NCBI RefSeq assembly: GCF_023073355.1
Contig: NZ_JADPJI010000005.1
Coordinates: 620,001-684,000, forward strand
DNA: 64,000 bases
Direction: 5' to 3'
Origin: Bradyrhizobium sp. 199
Lineage (GTDB): Bacteria > Pseudomonadota > Alphaproteobacteria > Rhizobiales > Xanthobacteraceae
Shown: one piece after another, positions 15,707 to 24,437 of the stretch
Layout of the letters: every line of letters starts with the position of its first letter
Numbering within the stretch: the stretch's first letter is position 1
Position numbers and translations under genes: made by a program
Notes under the pieces: model-generated
What the model saw: the letters and a program-made list of their open reading frames with translations, nothing else
Told to the model about the DNA's origin: nothing
Database searches by the model: none

Positions 15707-16780
15707 ATGACACGCGGGGGTGACGGCATCATCGGACGGCGGCGCAGCGGCAGGCTGCTGCCGGCGCTGATCTTTGCCGTGTGCCTCGTTACCTCAGGCC
15801 AAGACACTGCGCAGGCGCAGCTTTTCTCCGACCGTCCGCCGCCGGTGCCGCCGGCTTCGGTGCCCGACCCCGGCGGGGCCATCAATCTGGCGCCTCCCTC
15901 CGGGCCTGGCGCCGGTCCTCCGAGCCTGCCGCCGACCCTGATGCAGCCGACCACGCCCAGCATGCCGCCGCCTGCCGTCACGACCGTGCCGCCGGCCGCC
16001 CCGCTCAATGCGGCCGCGCCCGGACAGGGCGTGCTGTCGCTGACCGCGAAATACGGCAAGGACTCAGCCCCCATCACCAGCGGCCTGGTCTGGCGCGTGT
16101 TTGCGGACCGTCCCGATGAGAACGGCACTTTCAAGCTGATCCGCGAGGACCGCAACGCCACGCCCAACATCGTGCTCTCGCCCGGCAATTACGTCGTGCA
16201 CGTCGCCTTCGGCCTCGTCAGCGCGGTGCGCACGATCAGCCTCAAGGCCGAGACCGACCGCGAGTCCTTCGTGCTGCCGGCCGGCGGCCTGCGCATCGAG
16301 GGCCGGGTCGGCACCAGCCGTATTCCGCAGAACCAGATCTCGTTCGCGATCTACAAGGGCAGCCAGTTCGAATCCGGCGAGCGTGCCTCGCTGGTGCCGA
16401 ACGTCGCCGCCGGCGACGTCGTGCTGCTGCCGGAGGGCACCTACTACATCATCTCCAACTATGGCGACGCCAACTCGGTGGTGCGCTCGGACATCCGCGT
16501 CCAGATCGGCAAGCTCACCGATGTCACCGTCACCCACCGCGCTGCCGTGATCACGCTCAAGCTGGTCAGCGACAGGGGCGGCGAGGCGCTCGCCAACACC
16601 GCCTGGTCGGTGCTGACCCCGGGCGGCGACGTCATCAAGGAATCGATCGGCGCCTTTCCGCGCGTAGTACTCTCCGAAGGCGAATACCGCGCCATCGCCA
16701 AGAACGAGGGCAAGGTCTACGAGCGCGGCTTCAACGTCGTCAACGGCGTCGACGGCGAGGTCGAGGTCGTCGCGCGGTAG
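15707..16780 (+). CDS. Secreted protein with proline-rich linker and two similar beta-sandwich-like repeats
   Basis: A 357-residue exported protein. The signal peptide (LLPALIFAVCLVTSGQDTAQA) is followed by a proline-rich linker to about residue 105. Then come two related segments: one around LVWRVFADRPDENGTFKLI with VLSPGNYVVHVAFG, the other around TAWSVLTPGGDVIKE with VLSEGEYRAIAKNEG. Between them is a third similar piece ending LPEGTYYIISNYG. The recurring 'L-x-x-G-x-Y-x-(V/A)' pattern resembles carboxypeptidase-regulatory or Ig-like domains. I recognise it only as a conserved alphaproteobacterial secreted family of unknown role. It may bind peptidoglycan or protein partners in the periplasm. 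Confidence 0.75.
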   Translation: MTRGGDGIIGRRRSGRLLPALIFAVCLVTSGQDTAQAQLFSDRPPPVPPASVPDPGGAINLAPPSGPGAGPPSLPPTLMQPTTPSMPPPAVTTVPPAAPLNAAAPGQGVLSLTAKYGKDSAPITSGLVWRVFADRPDENGTFKLIREDRNATPNIVLSPGNYVVHVAFGLVSAVRTISLKAETDRESFVLPAGGLRIEGRVGTSRIPQNQISFAIYKGSQFESGERASLVPNVAAGDVVLLPEGTYYIISNYGDANSVVRSDIRVQIGKLTDVTVTHRAAVITLKLVSDRGGEALANTAWSVLTPGGDVIKESIGAFPRVVLSEGEYRAIAKNEGKVYERGFNVVNGVDGEVEVVAR

Positions 16781-17177
16781 ACACGGGCGTCAGTATCGGC
16801 TGCGGCAACGCGCCAGACTTCGCGCCCGCACAACAGTTCTTGTCTGGCGCACGAATGTGCATCCCCTGTTACCGCTGCCGCCACCATGAATGCGGGTGTG
16901 AGGCAACCGTTCTCCGCCTCCTCGCGATCAGCTTTCAATGCTTTGTTCAGCACTACCAAGCGGTCTCTGGGGGTCGAAGACGACACCGCTGGCGACGGCT
17001 TATTCCAGGCCATCGGGACTTGGCCACAGGCGGGTACAAGATGCGTATTTCCGATAATCAATTTTATTCTCTTTCCATCCTGCTACGTTATATGTCGGGC
17101 ATCCCTCTAACGGAGGAGGCCGGAGCAGGCTTGTGCGTCTGCGAGACCGGCAAGGGGCAGGGATCAAGTTCGTCGGC
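16781..17177. other. Intergenic stretch without a convincing gene
   Basis: About 400 bases with short overlapping ORFs on both strands, none showing a domain or signal peptide. A modestly AT-rich tract lies at 17041-17090 (CAATTTTATTCTCTTTCC), which could hold a promoter for the small gene at 17178. Confidence 0.5.
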
Positions 17178-17372
17178 ATGTTCGAAGTGATCCTCACCAG
17201 GCGTAAGCGGTTTGGCTGGCGGTGGCATGTGCGCGACCAGTCGGGCAAGGTATTTGCCGACGGCTTCGAGCGCACCCGGCCGTCGGCCAAATATCATGGC
17301 GCGCGTGCCTTGTTCTTCCTGTTGTCGCAGGCGTACTTGCGCGACCGCTCCGCCGCGTCCAGGGAGGACTAG
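17178..17372 (+). CDS. Small basic hypothetical protein
   Basis: A 64-residue protein, rich in arginine and aromatic residues (MFEVILTRRKRFGWRWHVRD), with no signal peptide. It resembles short conserved rhizobial proteins but no family can be named. The ATG at 17178 was chosen over an in-frame upstream start because the protein-like sequence begins there; the ribosome site is weak. It is followed by a kilobase of repeat-type DNA. Confidence 0.5.
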   Translation: MFEVILTRRKRFGWRWHVRDQSGKVFADGFERTRPSAKYHGARALFFLLSQAYLRDRSAASRED

Positions 17373-18402
17373 CGGCGGGCCCAGCTCCTTAGCCCCGATG
17401 GAGCGAAGGCCGATCCGGGACCTTCCCCCCCTTGGCCGAGAACCGAATGGCGCTTCGCACATCCGGGCCACAAGACTTTGCGTTGTCGACGGGCAAAACA
17501 GGCCATGGCTCGGTCAATCCGCGTTGCGGAAAATATTCCACTTTACCGAAATTCGGAATGACGTATGTGTCGCGGCAACCCGGCCCAAGGAAGAGGGGCG
17601 TATCGCGATCGTCACGAACGCGCGCCGGACGGCGGTGGACGCTAGTTGCATCGGCGCGAAGAGCTTCGCAGGGCGGAGAGCCGTGAGCGAGGTCGTCGCG
17701 CACACGACCGGTGTAATCGGCGTACGGCAAAATCGTGTGGTCCTGACGCCCGGGGGTCTGTGCGTCAAGTCTTGTGGTGATGCGTGCCGTCCAACCGGAC
17801 GCATGCGTCAGCCATCCGCAAGGCGACGGGGGCAATAGTGCATCGCTCCCCGGGGAGAGCACGACATAAGCCGTAAAACCACTGCGCAGGGAAGGCCGGT
17901 TGTTTGGCTTCACCTGTATGCCGCTGTACAAATTCTTGTTCCCACCTTTCGCACAGTGGACCGTGGGTGCCCGGCCGGCACCCGGTCTTCCCTGCGCCCT
18001 CTTTCAATGAGGGTGAGACCACAAAGCAAAGCTCGGGCGAACACGCCGCGAGGATGCGATCCCATGCCAGTTATTCAACGAACAGTCCCGTACCCCGGAC
18101 GCAGCCTTGCTGGGTCCCGGCTCTGCGGAGCGTCACTGCGTGCCGCACCGCGTCCGGGGCACGAGAGAGACGAGCGTTGTCGCCACACTCCGTCATTGCG
18201 AGCGCAGCGAAGCAGTCAAGGCTGCCACCGCGGGAAGAGTCTGAATTGCTCCGCTGCGCTCGCAAACGACGATGTCCGATATGCCGCGCGCCGAAACTGC
18301 GACCTCGTGTCAGCTGTCACAGGTTGCAGGACTTTTTTGTTCAACGCGGCGCGGCCCGCCGGCGAGGTCGCAAAGCTGCTCGCCGATCTCGGCCAGCGCG
18401 CC
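17373..18402. repeat. Kilobase of dispersed-repeat DNA without real genes
   Basis: About 1 kb with ORFs on both strands that look like non-coding repeat translated (proline/arginine/serine-rich, no domain). It contains a fragment of the GTAGCC-type element (GCCCCGATGGAGCGAAGGCC near 17392). It also contains a REP-like piece TCATTGCGAGCGCAGCGAAG near 18195, with a related inverted match nearby at 18240. The minus-strand translations near 17.5-17.9 kb resemble a family of spurious 'proteins' that recurs in Bradyrhizobium annotations; this is from memory. The region most likely holds several repeat insertions. Confidence 0.55.
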
Positions 18403-19671
18403 TCACGGGCGGCGTAGCCCTTCAGGGTAGCAGTCGTAGACCAGCGCCTTGAACGCGGGCGTAGTGCGGCTGCGCTCGTTCTGGGTCTGCTGCATCATGA
18501 GGTAGACCATGTCGAGCTTGGGATCGACGCCGAAATAGGTGCCGCTTCCACTGTCCCATTTCAGCTCGCCGAGCGAGCCGGGCGGCGGCGGTTTCGCGTT
18601 GCCGGGGTCGGTCCGCACCGCAAGGCCGTAGCCATAGCCGAAGCCGTCGCCCGGGAAATAGAAATAATCGCGTCCGACGCCGGAGCCGGGCCCGATGTGG
18701 TCCGTCGTCATGGCCTTGAACGCGGCGGGGCTCAGATAGCGCTTGCCCTCGAACTCGCCGCCGTTCAGCAGCATCTGCGAGAAGCGCTGATAGTCGGTAA
18801 TAGTCGAGAGCAGGCCCCCGCCGCCGGACTGCCATTCGGGGTGGTCGAGGCGATCGCGCTCGCCGGCGAGCAAAATGAAATCGTTCGGCAGCGGCCGCGC
18901 CATCCGCACCAGCTCGCCCTCGGTCGCCAGCGCGAATTTGGTGCTGCTCATGCCGAGCGGATCGAAGATGCGCTGCTTGAGGAAGGCGTACAGCGTCTGG
19001 CCCGAGATGATTTCGATGACGCTGCCGAGCACGTCGGTGGAATGGCCGTAACGCCACAGCGTTCCTGGCTGCCGCGCCAGCGGCAGCTTGGCGATGCGAT
19101 CGGCGAACTCCCTGTTGTTGAATTGGCCTTCGAAGATGTTGGCGGCCTGGTAGGCCTGCTCGACCCATTTGCCGCCGATATAGTCGTAGCTGATGCCCGA
19201 GGTATGCCGCAGCAGATCCTCGATGTTGACGGGACGGACCGGCGGCACGAGGTTGAGCTCCAGCTTGCCGTCGGGCAGGGTGATCTCGAGGCCAACCTTG
19301 GTCTCGGCAAACAGGGGGACGTATTTCGACACGGGGTCGGTGAGCGCGAGCTTGCCCTCGTCGATCAGCATCATTGCGCCAAGACACGTGATCGGCTTGG
19401 TCATGGAGTGGATGGCGAAGATCGTGTCGGGCGTCATGGCAAGGCCCGTCCTGGTATCGCGCACGCCGAAGGTCTTCAGGTAGACCGGCTTGCCGTGCTG
19501 CTGCACCAGGATCACGGCGCCGGGAAGCCGGCCGCTTCCCACCTCGTTGTCGAAGAAGGTCGTGATGCGATCGAGCCCCTCCGGCGAGGGGGCGGGGATG
19601 TCTGCGGCCCGGCTTCGGGCCATCGAGCCGGCGAGCAGTGCGGCTCCGACCAGAAAATCACGACGCTTCAT
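18403..19671 (-). CDS. Tat-exported serine hydrolase (beta-lactamase / class C family)
   Basis: A 422-residue penicillin-binding-protein-like serine hydrolase. It begins MKRRDFLVGAALLAGS, a twin-arginine signal, so it should be exported folded to the periplasm. The catalytic S-x-x-K is Ser89-Met-Thr-Lys92 (AIHSMTKPIT). The second motif is Tyr208 in LWRYGHSTD. Later, GSGTYFGVDP probably supplies the third (H/K)-x-G-like position. Relatives are esterases, D-aminopeptidases and lactamase-like proteins, so antibiotic hydrolysis should not be assumed. The ATG at 19671 has GGAGG eight bases upstream and matches the Tat motif position. Confidence 0.87.
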   Translation of the reverse strand: MKRRDFLVGAALLAGSMARSRAADIPAPSPEGLDRITTFFDNEVGSGRLPGAVILVQQHGKPVYLKTFGVRDTRTGLAMTPDTIFAIHSMTKPITCLGAMMLIDEGKLALTDPVSKYVPLFAETKVGLEITLPDGKLELNLVPPVRPVNIEDLLRHTSGISYDYIGGKWVEQAYQAANIFEGQFNNREFADRIAKLPLARQPGTLWRYGHSTDVLGSVIEIISGQTLYAFLKQRIFDPLGMSSTKFALATEGELVRMARPLPNDFILLAGERDRLDHPEWQSGGGGLLSTITDYQRFSQMLLNGGEFEGKRYLSPAAFKAMTTDHIGPGSGVGRDYFYFPGDGFGYGYGLAVRTDPGNAKPPPPGSLGELKWDSGSGTYFGVDPKLDMVYLMMQQTQNERSRTTPAFKALVYDCYPEGLRRP

Positions 19672-19734
19672 CCGGCCTTCCTCCCTCGGCGGGATCAAAG
19701 CCGCAAGACGCGAGATGCGTCAACACAACATCGA

Positions 19735-20298
19735 TTAAAAACGCGTCACGATTTCCGACAGGAACGGTCGCGGGCGGTCTTCGCTCGGCTTGGTCGGCGT
19801 GCCGACGTGGACGAAGCCGGCGAGCTTTTCGTCCGGCTTGAGGCCGAGGCCGTCGAGCACGTCGCGATCGAAGGAGAACCAGCCGGTCAGCCAACAGGCG
19901 CCGTAGCCGAGCGCGGTCGCGGCCGTGACGATGTTCATGGCGCTGGCGCCCGCCGACAATTCCTGCTCGAACGCCGGCACCTTCGGGTGCGGCCTGGTGA
20001 AGCTGACGATGCCGATCACCAGCGGCGCGTCGGTGAGGCGCTTGCGCTCGATCTCGACGTCGGCGGCGGGTGCGCCGGGATTCTTCCGCGCAAAGACCTT
20101 CGCGATCACCTCGCCGGCGCGCTGGCGGCCATCGCCCTCGAAAATGATGAAGCGCCAGGGGGCCAGCTTGCCGTGGTCAGGCACGCGCGCCCCGATGGTG
20201 AGGATCGTCTCGAGCTCGGCCGGAGAGGGGCCGGGCCCCGTCATCTCGCGCGGCTTGACCGAACGACGGGTCTTCAGGAGTTCGATGGCGTCGGGCAC
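19735..20298 (-). CDS. Nitroreductase family protein (YdjA-like)
   Basis: A 187-residue FMN-dependent oxidoreductase. The N-terminal LLKTRRSVKP is the usual R-R-S FMN-phosphate segment, and ARVPDHGKLAPWRFIIFEGD is the second FMN-contact region. The C-terminal part has TALGYGACWLTGWF and LAGFVHVGTP. The short length without a long insertion fits the YdjA-type branch. It should use NAD(P)H to reduce nitro groups or quinone-like compounds; the true substrate is unknown. It lies between the Tat hydrolase and thrS, all leftward, but the gaps of 63 and 93 bp do not prove an operon. Confidence 0.88.
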   Translation of the reverse strand: MPDAIELLKTRRSVKPREMTGPGPSPAELETILTIGARVPDHGKLAPWRFIIFEGDGRQRAGEVIAKVFARKNPGAPAADVEIERKRLTDAPLVIGIVSFTRPHPKVPAFEQELSAGASAMNIVTAATALGYGACWLTGWFSFDRDVLDGLGLKPDEKLAGFVHVGTPTKPSEDRPRPFLSEIVTRF

Positions 20299-20391
20299 TG
20301 CAATATCCTCTTCGGCTGGTCGTCGGGCGTGTCATGCCGAGATAGGCATGCACGCCCGCAACCGGAAGCGAATTTAGATCGATTTCAGGGA

Positions 20392-22434
20392 CTAGCCCGC
20401 TTCCCGCATCCGGCGGACATCCGGCGGCGTCGCCTCGTCGACCAGCGCGGCGATCGCCTCGGCCGTCGTCATCACCTTCTGGCCGTCGCTGCCGAGGCGG
20501 CGGACCGAGACCGAATGCGTCTCGGCCTCTTTCTTGCCGACCACGAGCAGCGCGGGGATCTTGGCCAGCGAATGCTCACGGACCTTGTAGTTGATCTTTT
20601 CGTTGCGCAGGTCGATCTCGACCCGCAGCCCCGCGCGCCGCGCCTGTTCCATCACCACCTTGGCGTACTCGTCGCCTTCCGAGGTGATGGTCGTGACCAC
20701 CGCCTGCACCGGCGACAGCCAGAGCGGGAAGTTGCCGGCATAGTGCTCGATCAGGATGCCGATATAACGCTCCATCGAGCCGCAGATCGCCCGGTGCACC
20801 ATCACCGGCGGCTTCTTGCCGCCGTCATGGTCGATGTAGAACGCGCCGAACCGCTCCGGCAGGTTGAAGTCGACCTGCGTGGTGCCGCACTGCCAGTCGC
20901 GGCCGATGGCATCGCGCAGCACATATTCGAACTTCGGACCGTAGAAGGCGCCTTCGCCCGGATTGATCTCGGTCTTGATGTGATTGTTCTGCGACTGGAT
21001 CTCGCGCAAAACCGTCGCCATCACGCGCTCGGCGTGATCCCACATCGCGTCGGTGCCGACGCGTTTCTCCGGACGGGTCGACAGCTTCACGGTGAGATCG
21101 CCGGTGAAGCCGAAATCGGCATAGGTCGACAGGATCAGGTCGTTGATCTTCAGGCATTCCGCGGCGAGCTGATCCTCGGTGCAGAAGATATGCGCGTCGT
21201 CCTGGGTGAAGCCGCGCACGCGCATCAATCCGTGCATGGCGCCGGAAGGCTCGTAGCGATGGACCACGCCGAATTCGGCGAGGCGCAGCGGCAGGTCGCG
21301 GTAGCTCTTCAGGCCGTGCTTGAAGATCTGCACGTGGCCCGGGCAGTTCATCGGCTTGAGCGCAAACCAGCGCTTGTCCTCGGCCTCGTCGCCGGCCGAC
21401 TGCGCCGCGAACATGTTCTCGCGATACCAGCCCCAGTGTCCCGAGGTCTCCCACAGCACCTTGTCGAGGATCTGCGGCGCGTTGACCTCGCTGTAGTCGC
21501 CGGTCAGGCGCCGGCGCATATAGGCGATCAGCTGCTGGAAGATGGTCCAGCCCTTTGGGTGCCAGAACACCACGCCCGGACCTTCCTCCTGGAAGTGGAA
21601 GAGGTCGAGCTCACGCCCGAGCTTGCGATGGTCGCGCTTTTCGGCTTCCTCGATCTGCTTGAGATAAGCGTCGAGGTCCTCCTGCTTGGCGAAGGCCGTG
21701 CCGTAGATGCGAGTCAGCATCGGGTTGTTGGAATCGCCGCGCCAGTACGCGCCCGCCACCTTCATCAGCTTGAAGGCGTTGCCGACCTTGCCGGTCGATG
21801 TCATATGCGGGCCGCGGCACAGATCGAACCAGTCGCCCTGGTAGTAGATCTTGATCGGCTCGGTGCCGGGAATGGCGTCGACCAGCTCGACTTTGAACGC
21901 CTCGCCCTTGTCGCGGAACACCTGCTTGGTCTTCTCGCGGTCCCAGACTTCCTTGGTGAAAGACTTGTCGCGCGCGATGATCTCGCGCATCTTCTTCTCG
22001 ATCGCGGCAAAATCTTCCGGCGTGAACGGCTCGTTGCGAAAGAAGTCGTAGTAGAATCCGTTCTCGATTACAGGTCCGATGGTGACCTGCGTGCCCGGCC
22101 ACAGCGTCTGCACGGCTTCGGCCAGCACATGCGCGCAGTCGTGGCGGATCAGTTCGAGCGCGCGCGGATCGTCGCGGTTGACGAACTCGATCTTGGCGTC
22201 GGCCTCGATGGGATCGTTGAGGTCGGCGACCACGCCGTCAAGCGCCATCGCAACCGTGCGCTTGGCCAGCGATGGCGAGATGCCCTTAGCGATGTCGAGG
22301 CCGGTGATGCCGTGGTCGAACTGGCGCTGGGCGCCGTCGGGAAAGGTGAGGGTGACTTTGGCGGCGGGGGTCACGGGCTTCAGATTGGAGAGGCTGTACT
22401 GGAATCCGGACTCGGATTTGGGCTGGTCGGTCAT
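20392..22434 (-). CDS. thrS: Threonyl-tRNA synthetase
   Basis: A 680-residue class II aminoacyl-tRNA synthetase that charges tRNA-Thr in the cytoplasm. After about 25 leader residues come the TGS domain, then the editing domain that removes mischarged serine (the H-x-x-x-H in [12 protein letters not shown] and the cysteine of the DLCRGPHM region). The catalytic core follows, with the zinc cysteine in [10 protein letters not shown] and motif 2 [20 protein letters not shown]. The anticodon-binding domain ([17 protein letters not shown] onward) ends the protein. Length is typical for the family with a short N-terminal extension. The ATG follows CAGGAG. No T-box or other leader was seen in the 180 bp upstream. 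Confidence 0.97.
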   Translation of the reverse strand: MTDQPKSESGFQYSLSNLKPVTPAAKVTLTFPDGAQRQFDHGITGLDIAKGISPSLAKRTVAMALDGVVADLNDPIEADAKIEFVNRDDPRALELIRHDCAHVLAEAVQTLWPGTQVTIGPVIENGFYYDFFRNEPFTPEDFAAIEKKMREIIARDKSFTKEVWDREKTKQVFRDKGEAFKVELVDAIPGTEPIKIYYQGDWFDLCRGPHMTSTGKVGNAFKLMKVAGAYWRGDSNNPMLTRIYGTAFAKQEDLDAYLKQIEEAEKRDHRKLGRELDLFHFQEEGPGVVFWHPKGWTIFQQLIAYMRRRLTGDYSEVNAPQILDKVLWETSGHWGWYRENMFAAQSAGDEAEDKRWFALKPMNCPGHVQIFKHGLKSYRDLPLRLAEFGVVHRYEPSGAMHGLMRVRGFTQDDAHIFCTEDQLAAECLKINDLILSTYADFGFTGDLTVKLSTRPEKRVGTDAMWDHAERVMATVLREIQSQNNHIKTEINPGEGAFYGPKFEYVLRDAIGRDWQCGTTQVDFNLPERFGAFYIDHDGGKKPPVMVHRAICGSMERYIGILIEHYAGNFPLWLSPVQAVVTTITSEGDEYAKVVMEQARRAGLRVEIDLRNEKINYKVREHSLAKIPALLVVGKKEAETHSVSVRRLGSDGQKVMTTAEAIAALVDEATPPDVRRMREAG

Positions 22435-22616
22435 GCTTTTCTCCTGAGGCTCACTCCTGCGAACGAGCGCAGGTAAGCGGGAACGAGCGATATATCAGGC
22501 GATTCGGCCCGCGCAATCCGGCAATTCCAAGAAAATCGGCGCAGAAAGCGGCGCGCATACGAACTATTCCCCGCGGGCCCTTTAACCGGCTGGGCGACTG
22601 CTCTACATGCACCTGC

Positions 22617-23786
22617 ATGGAAAATGCACGCGCCCGGCGTTTCGCGCCGACCGCCCTGATGCTCGGCAATCTCGTCACCGGCTGCTCCGTGCTGGCCCCG
22701 GCGGGTATGTTGCCGGAATTGGCGAGCGGGCTCGACGTCAGCATTCATGCGGCCGGGCTGCTGATCACCTTCGGGGCGGTGACGCTGTGCATCGGCTCGC
22801 CCCTGACGGCCTGGCTGACCAGTCGCATCGAACGGCGGACGTTGCTCACGACGGCGCTCGCGGTGCTTGCGCTCGGCAATCTCGCCTCCGCCTTTGCGCC
22901 CGACTACACCAGCCTTCTCGCCATCCGTCTCGCGATGCTCGCGGTCGGTGCGCTCTATACGCCGCAGGCCGCCGGCACGGCGGCGTTGATCGTGCCGGCG
23001 CAGCGGCGGGGCAGCACCATCGCCTATATCTTTCTCGGCTGGTCGCTGGCTGCCGCCGTCGGCCTGCCGCTGATCACCTTCATCGCCAGCCGCTATGGCT
23101 GGCGGGCGGCCTATGGTGAGGTCGGCGCGCTCGGTTGTCTCAGTTTCCTGCTGTTGCTGCTGCGGCTTCCGGCGGGCCTGAAGGGCGCCCCGGTGGATTT
23201 GAAGACCTGGCGCGAAGTCGGCGCCAACAGGACGATTCTGCTGCTGCTTGCGATCACCATGCTGCAAATGTCGGGGCAGTTCGTGGTGTTCACCTTCATG
23301 GGCCCGCTGCTCAACAAGCTCACCGGCGCCGGCCCGGATGCGATCGGCATGGTGTTCGCGCTCTACGGCGTTTGCGGACTCCTCGGCGTCGTCTTCGCCA
23401 CCCGCATCGTCGACAGCTCTGGACCCTATCGCACCTCGCTGCTGTTCACCTGCCTGCTGCTTGCGGGGGTCACGGGCTGGGCGGTCGGCGCGGGGGCGCT
23501 TGCTTTCATGACGTGCGGGGTCGCGATCTGGGGCCTCGGCTTTGCCTCGACCAATTCGATGCAGCAGGTGCGGCTGGTCGCCGCCGCGCCGCCGCTAGCA
23601 TCGGCGACCGTCGCGCTCAACACCTCGGTCCTCTATATCGGCCAGGCGGTCGGCTCGGCGATCGGCGGACTGTTGTTCGCCCGCGAGCTCCTGCATACGC
23701 TCGGCTTCGTCGCCGCCGCTTTCATCGCCGTGGCGCTGATCCTGCTGATCCTGACCCGGCCCCGGCCCGCTGCCTCAACGGCCTGA
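22617..23786 (+). CDS. MFS transporter (DHA1/arabinose efflux-like)
   Basis: A 389-residue, about twelve-helix inner membrane transporter. The loop after helix 2 reads TAWLTSRIERRTLL, a variant of the MFS loop 2-3 motif. GALYTPQAAGTAALIVP in helices 4-5 resembles the sugar/drug efflux branch (AraJ-like). The segment VALNTSVLYIGQAVGSAIGG near the end is also typical of that branch. It likely exports sugars, amino acids or drugs by proton antiport; the substrate is unknown. It is divergent from thrS. A start in another frame eleven bases earlier is unsupported. Confidence 0.85.
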   Translation: MENARARRFAPTALMLGNLVTGCSVLAPAGMLPELASGLDVSIHAAGLLITFGAVTLCIGSPLTAWLTSRIERRTLLTTALAVLALGNLASAFAPDYTSLLAIRLAMLAVGALYTPQAAGTAALIVPAQRRGSTIAYIFLGWSLAAAVGLPLITFIASRYGWRAAYGEVGALGCLSFLLLLLRLPAGLKGAPVDLKTWREVGANRTILLLLAITMLQMSGQFVVFTFMGPLLNKLTGAGPDAIGMVFALYGVCGLLGVVFATRIVDSSGPYRTSLLFTCLLLAGVTGWAVGAGALAFMTCGVAIWGLGFASTNSMQQVRLVAAAPPLASATVALNTSVLYIGQAVGSAIGGLLFARELLHTLGFVAAAFIAVALILLILTRPRPAASTA

Positions 23787-23877
23787 TTCCCGCGGTTTAG
23801 TGTGCGCAAGATGCTTGGCAAACCGCGCGCGGGAGCGCTAGAAGGCGAGGCAGGGGGACCAAAGAGAGTTGACTGAG

Positions 23878-24267
23878 ATGAGGATGATTCTGGCGGTTGC
23901 CGCGGTGCTCTATTCAGCCTCCGCGTTTGCGCAAGCCGACAAGCCACCGATGGTCGGGGACAAGCCGCTGGTGCAGGTCAAGCCCAAGGGGACCAAGGCG
24001 GGGACCAAGGAGGCAGCGGCCAAGCCGGCCGCGGCGCCGAAGGGCAAGCCGCAATCGGTCGCGGCGCGGCTCCAGGCCTGCCTTGAGCTCGATGACGGCA
24101 CCAAGGACCGGCTCAATTGCTACGATGCCGTGATTCCGCCGGCGCCGAAGCCGAAACCGGCGAAGGCCAAGGGCTACGCCGATTGCCGTTTCTTCAAGGA
24201 AGAGGACGAGCGACTGGCCTGCTTCAACGGCTTTGCCGAGAGCATTCCGAAGCTACCAAAAACCTGA
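23878..24267 (+). CDS. Secreted protein with two Cys-x-RL-x-CY motifs
   Basis: A 129-residue exported protein. The signal peptide MRMILAVAAVLYSASAFAQA is followed by a lysine/alanine/proline-rich linker. Two short similar units then occur: LQACLELDDGTKDRLNCYDA and CRFFKEEDERLACFNGFAES. Each is of the form C-x8-9-D-(x)-R-L-x-C-(Y/F), a motif found at the start of many periplasmic proteins such as TagO/VasI types. The two cysteines of each unit probably pair. The function is unknown. An in-frame TTG three codons upstream is a possible alternative start. A strong palindromic element follows. Confidence 0.7.
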   Translation: MRMILAVAAVLYSASAFAQADKPPMVGDKPLVQVKPKGTKAGTKEAAAKPAAAPKGKPQSVAARLQACLELDDGTKDRLNCYDAVIPPAPKPKPAKAKGYADCRFFKEEDERLACFNGFAESIPKLPKT

Positions 24268-24333
24268 GGCAGATCAGGGGCAGGACAGTTGTAGGCAAGC
24301 CTGGCCGACTACCGCTGGCGCAATATCGCAAGC

Positions 24334-24437
24334 CCTAAAGCGCTATGCGATTAGGATGAATCGCCATCGCGCTTTAGGCTGTTGTTTAAGCATGATCTTT
24401 TCGGAAAACCGCTGCGCGCTTTTCCGGATCATGCTTT
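24334..24437. repeat. Double palindromic repeat, probable bidirectional terminator
   Basis: Two hairpins side by side. The first has arms CCTAAAGCGC (24334-24343) and GCGCTTTAGG (24369-24378), with inner GCGATT/AATCGC pairs. The second has AAGCATGATC (24388-24397) and GATCATGCTT (24427-24436), with inner CGGAAAA/TTTTCCG. It is a dispersed Rhizobiales/Bradyrhizobium element by recollection. Here it lies exactly between two convergent genes. Confidence 0.8.

Noticed and set aside
16717..17061. A 114-codon minus-strand ORF after the secreted protein
   Set aside because: It overlaps the end of a good gene and has no family resemblance.
17389..17931. A 180-codon minus-strand ORF in the repeat block
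   Set aside because: Low-complexity translation of repeat DNA without domain or ribosome site.
18403..19671. Calling this gene an antibiotic-resistance beta-lactamase
   Set aside because: The S-x-x-K fold is shared by esterases and peptidases, and nothing here points to lactam hydrolysis.
18697..22476. A 1259-codon plus-strand ORF across the Tat hydrolase, nitroreductase and thrS genes
   Set aside because: It is antisense to three clear genes, rich in Arg/His/Glu/Gly, and shows no domain. It is a GC-bias shadow.
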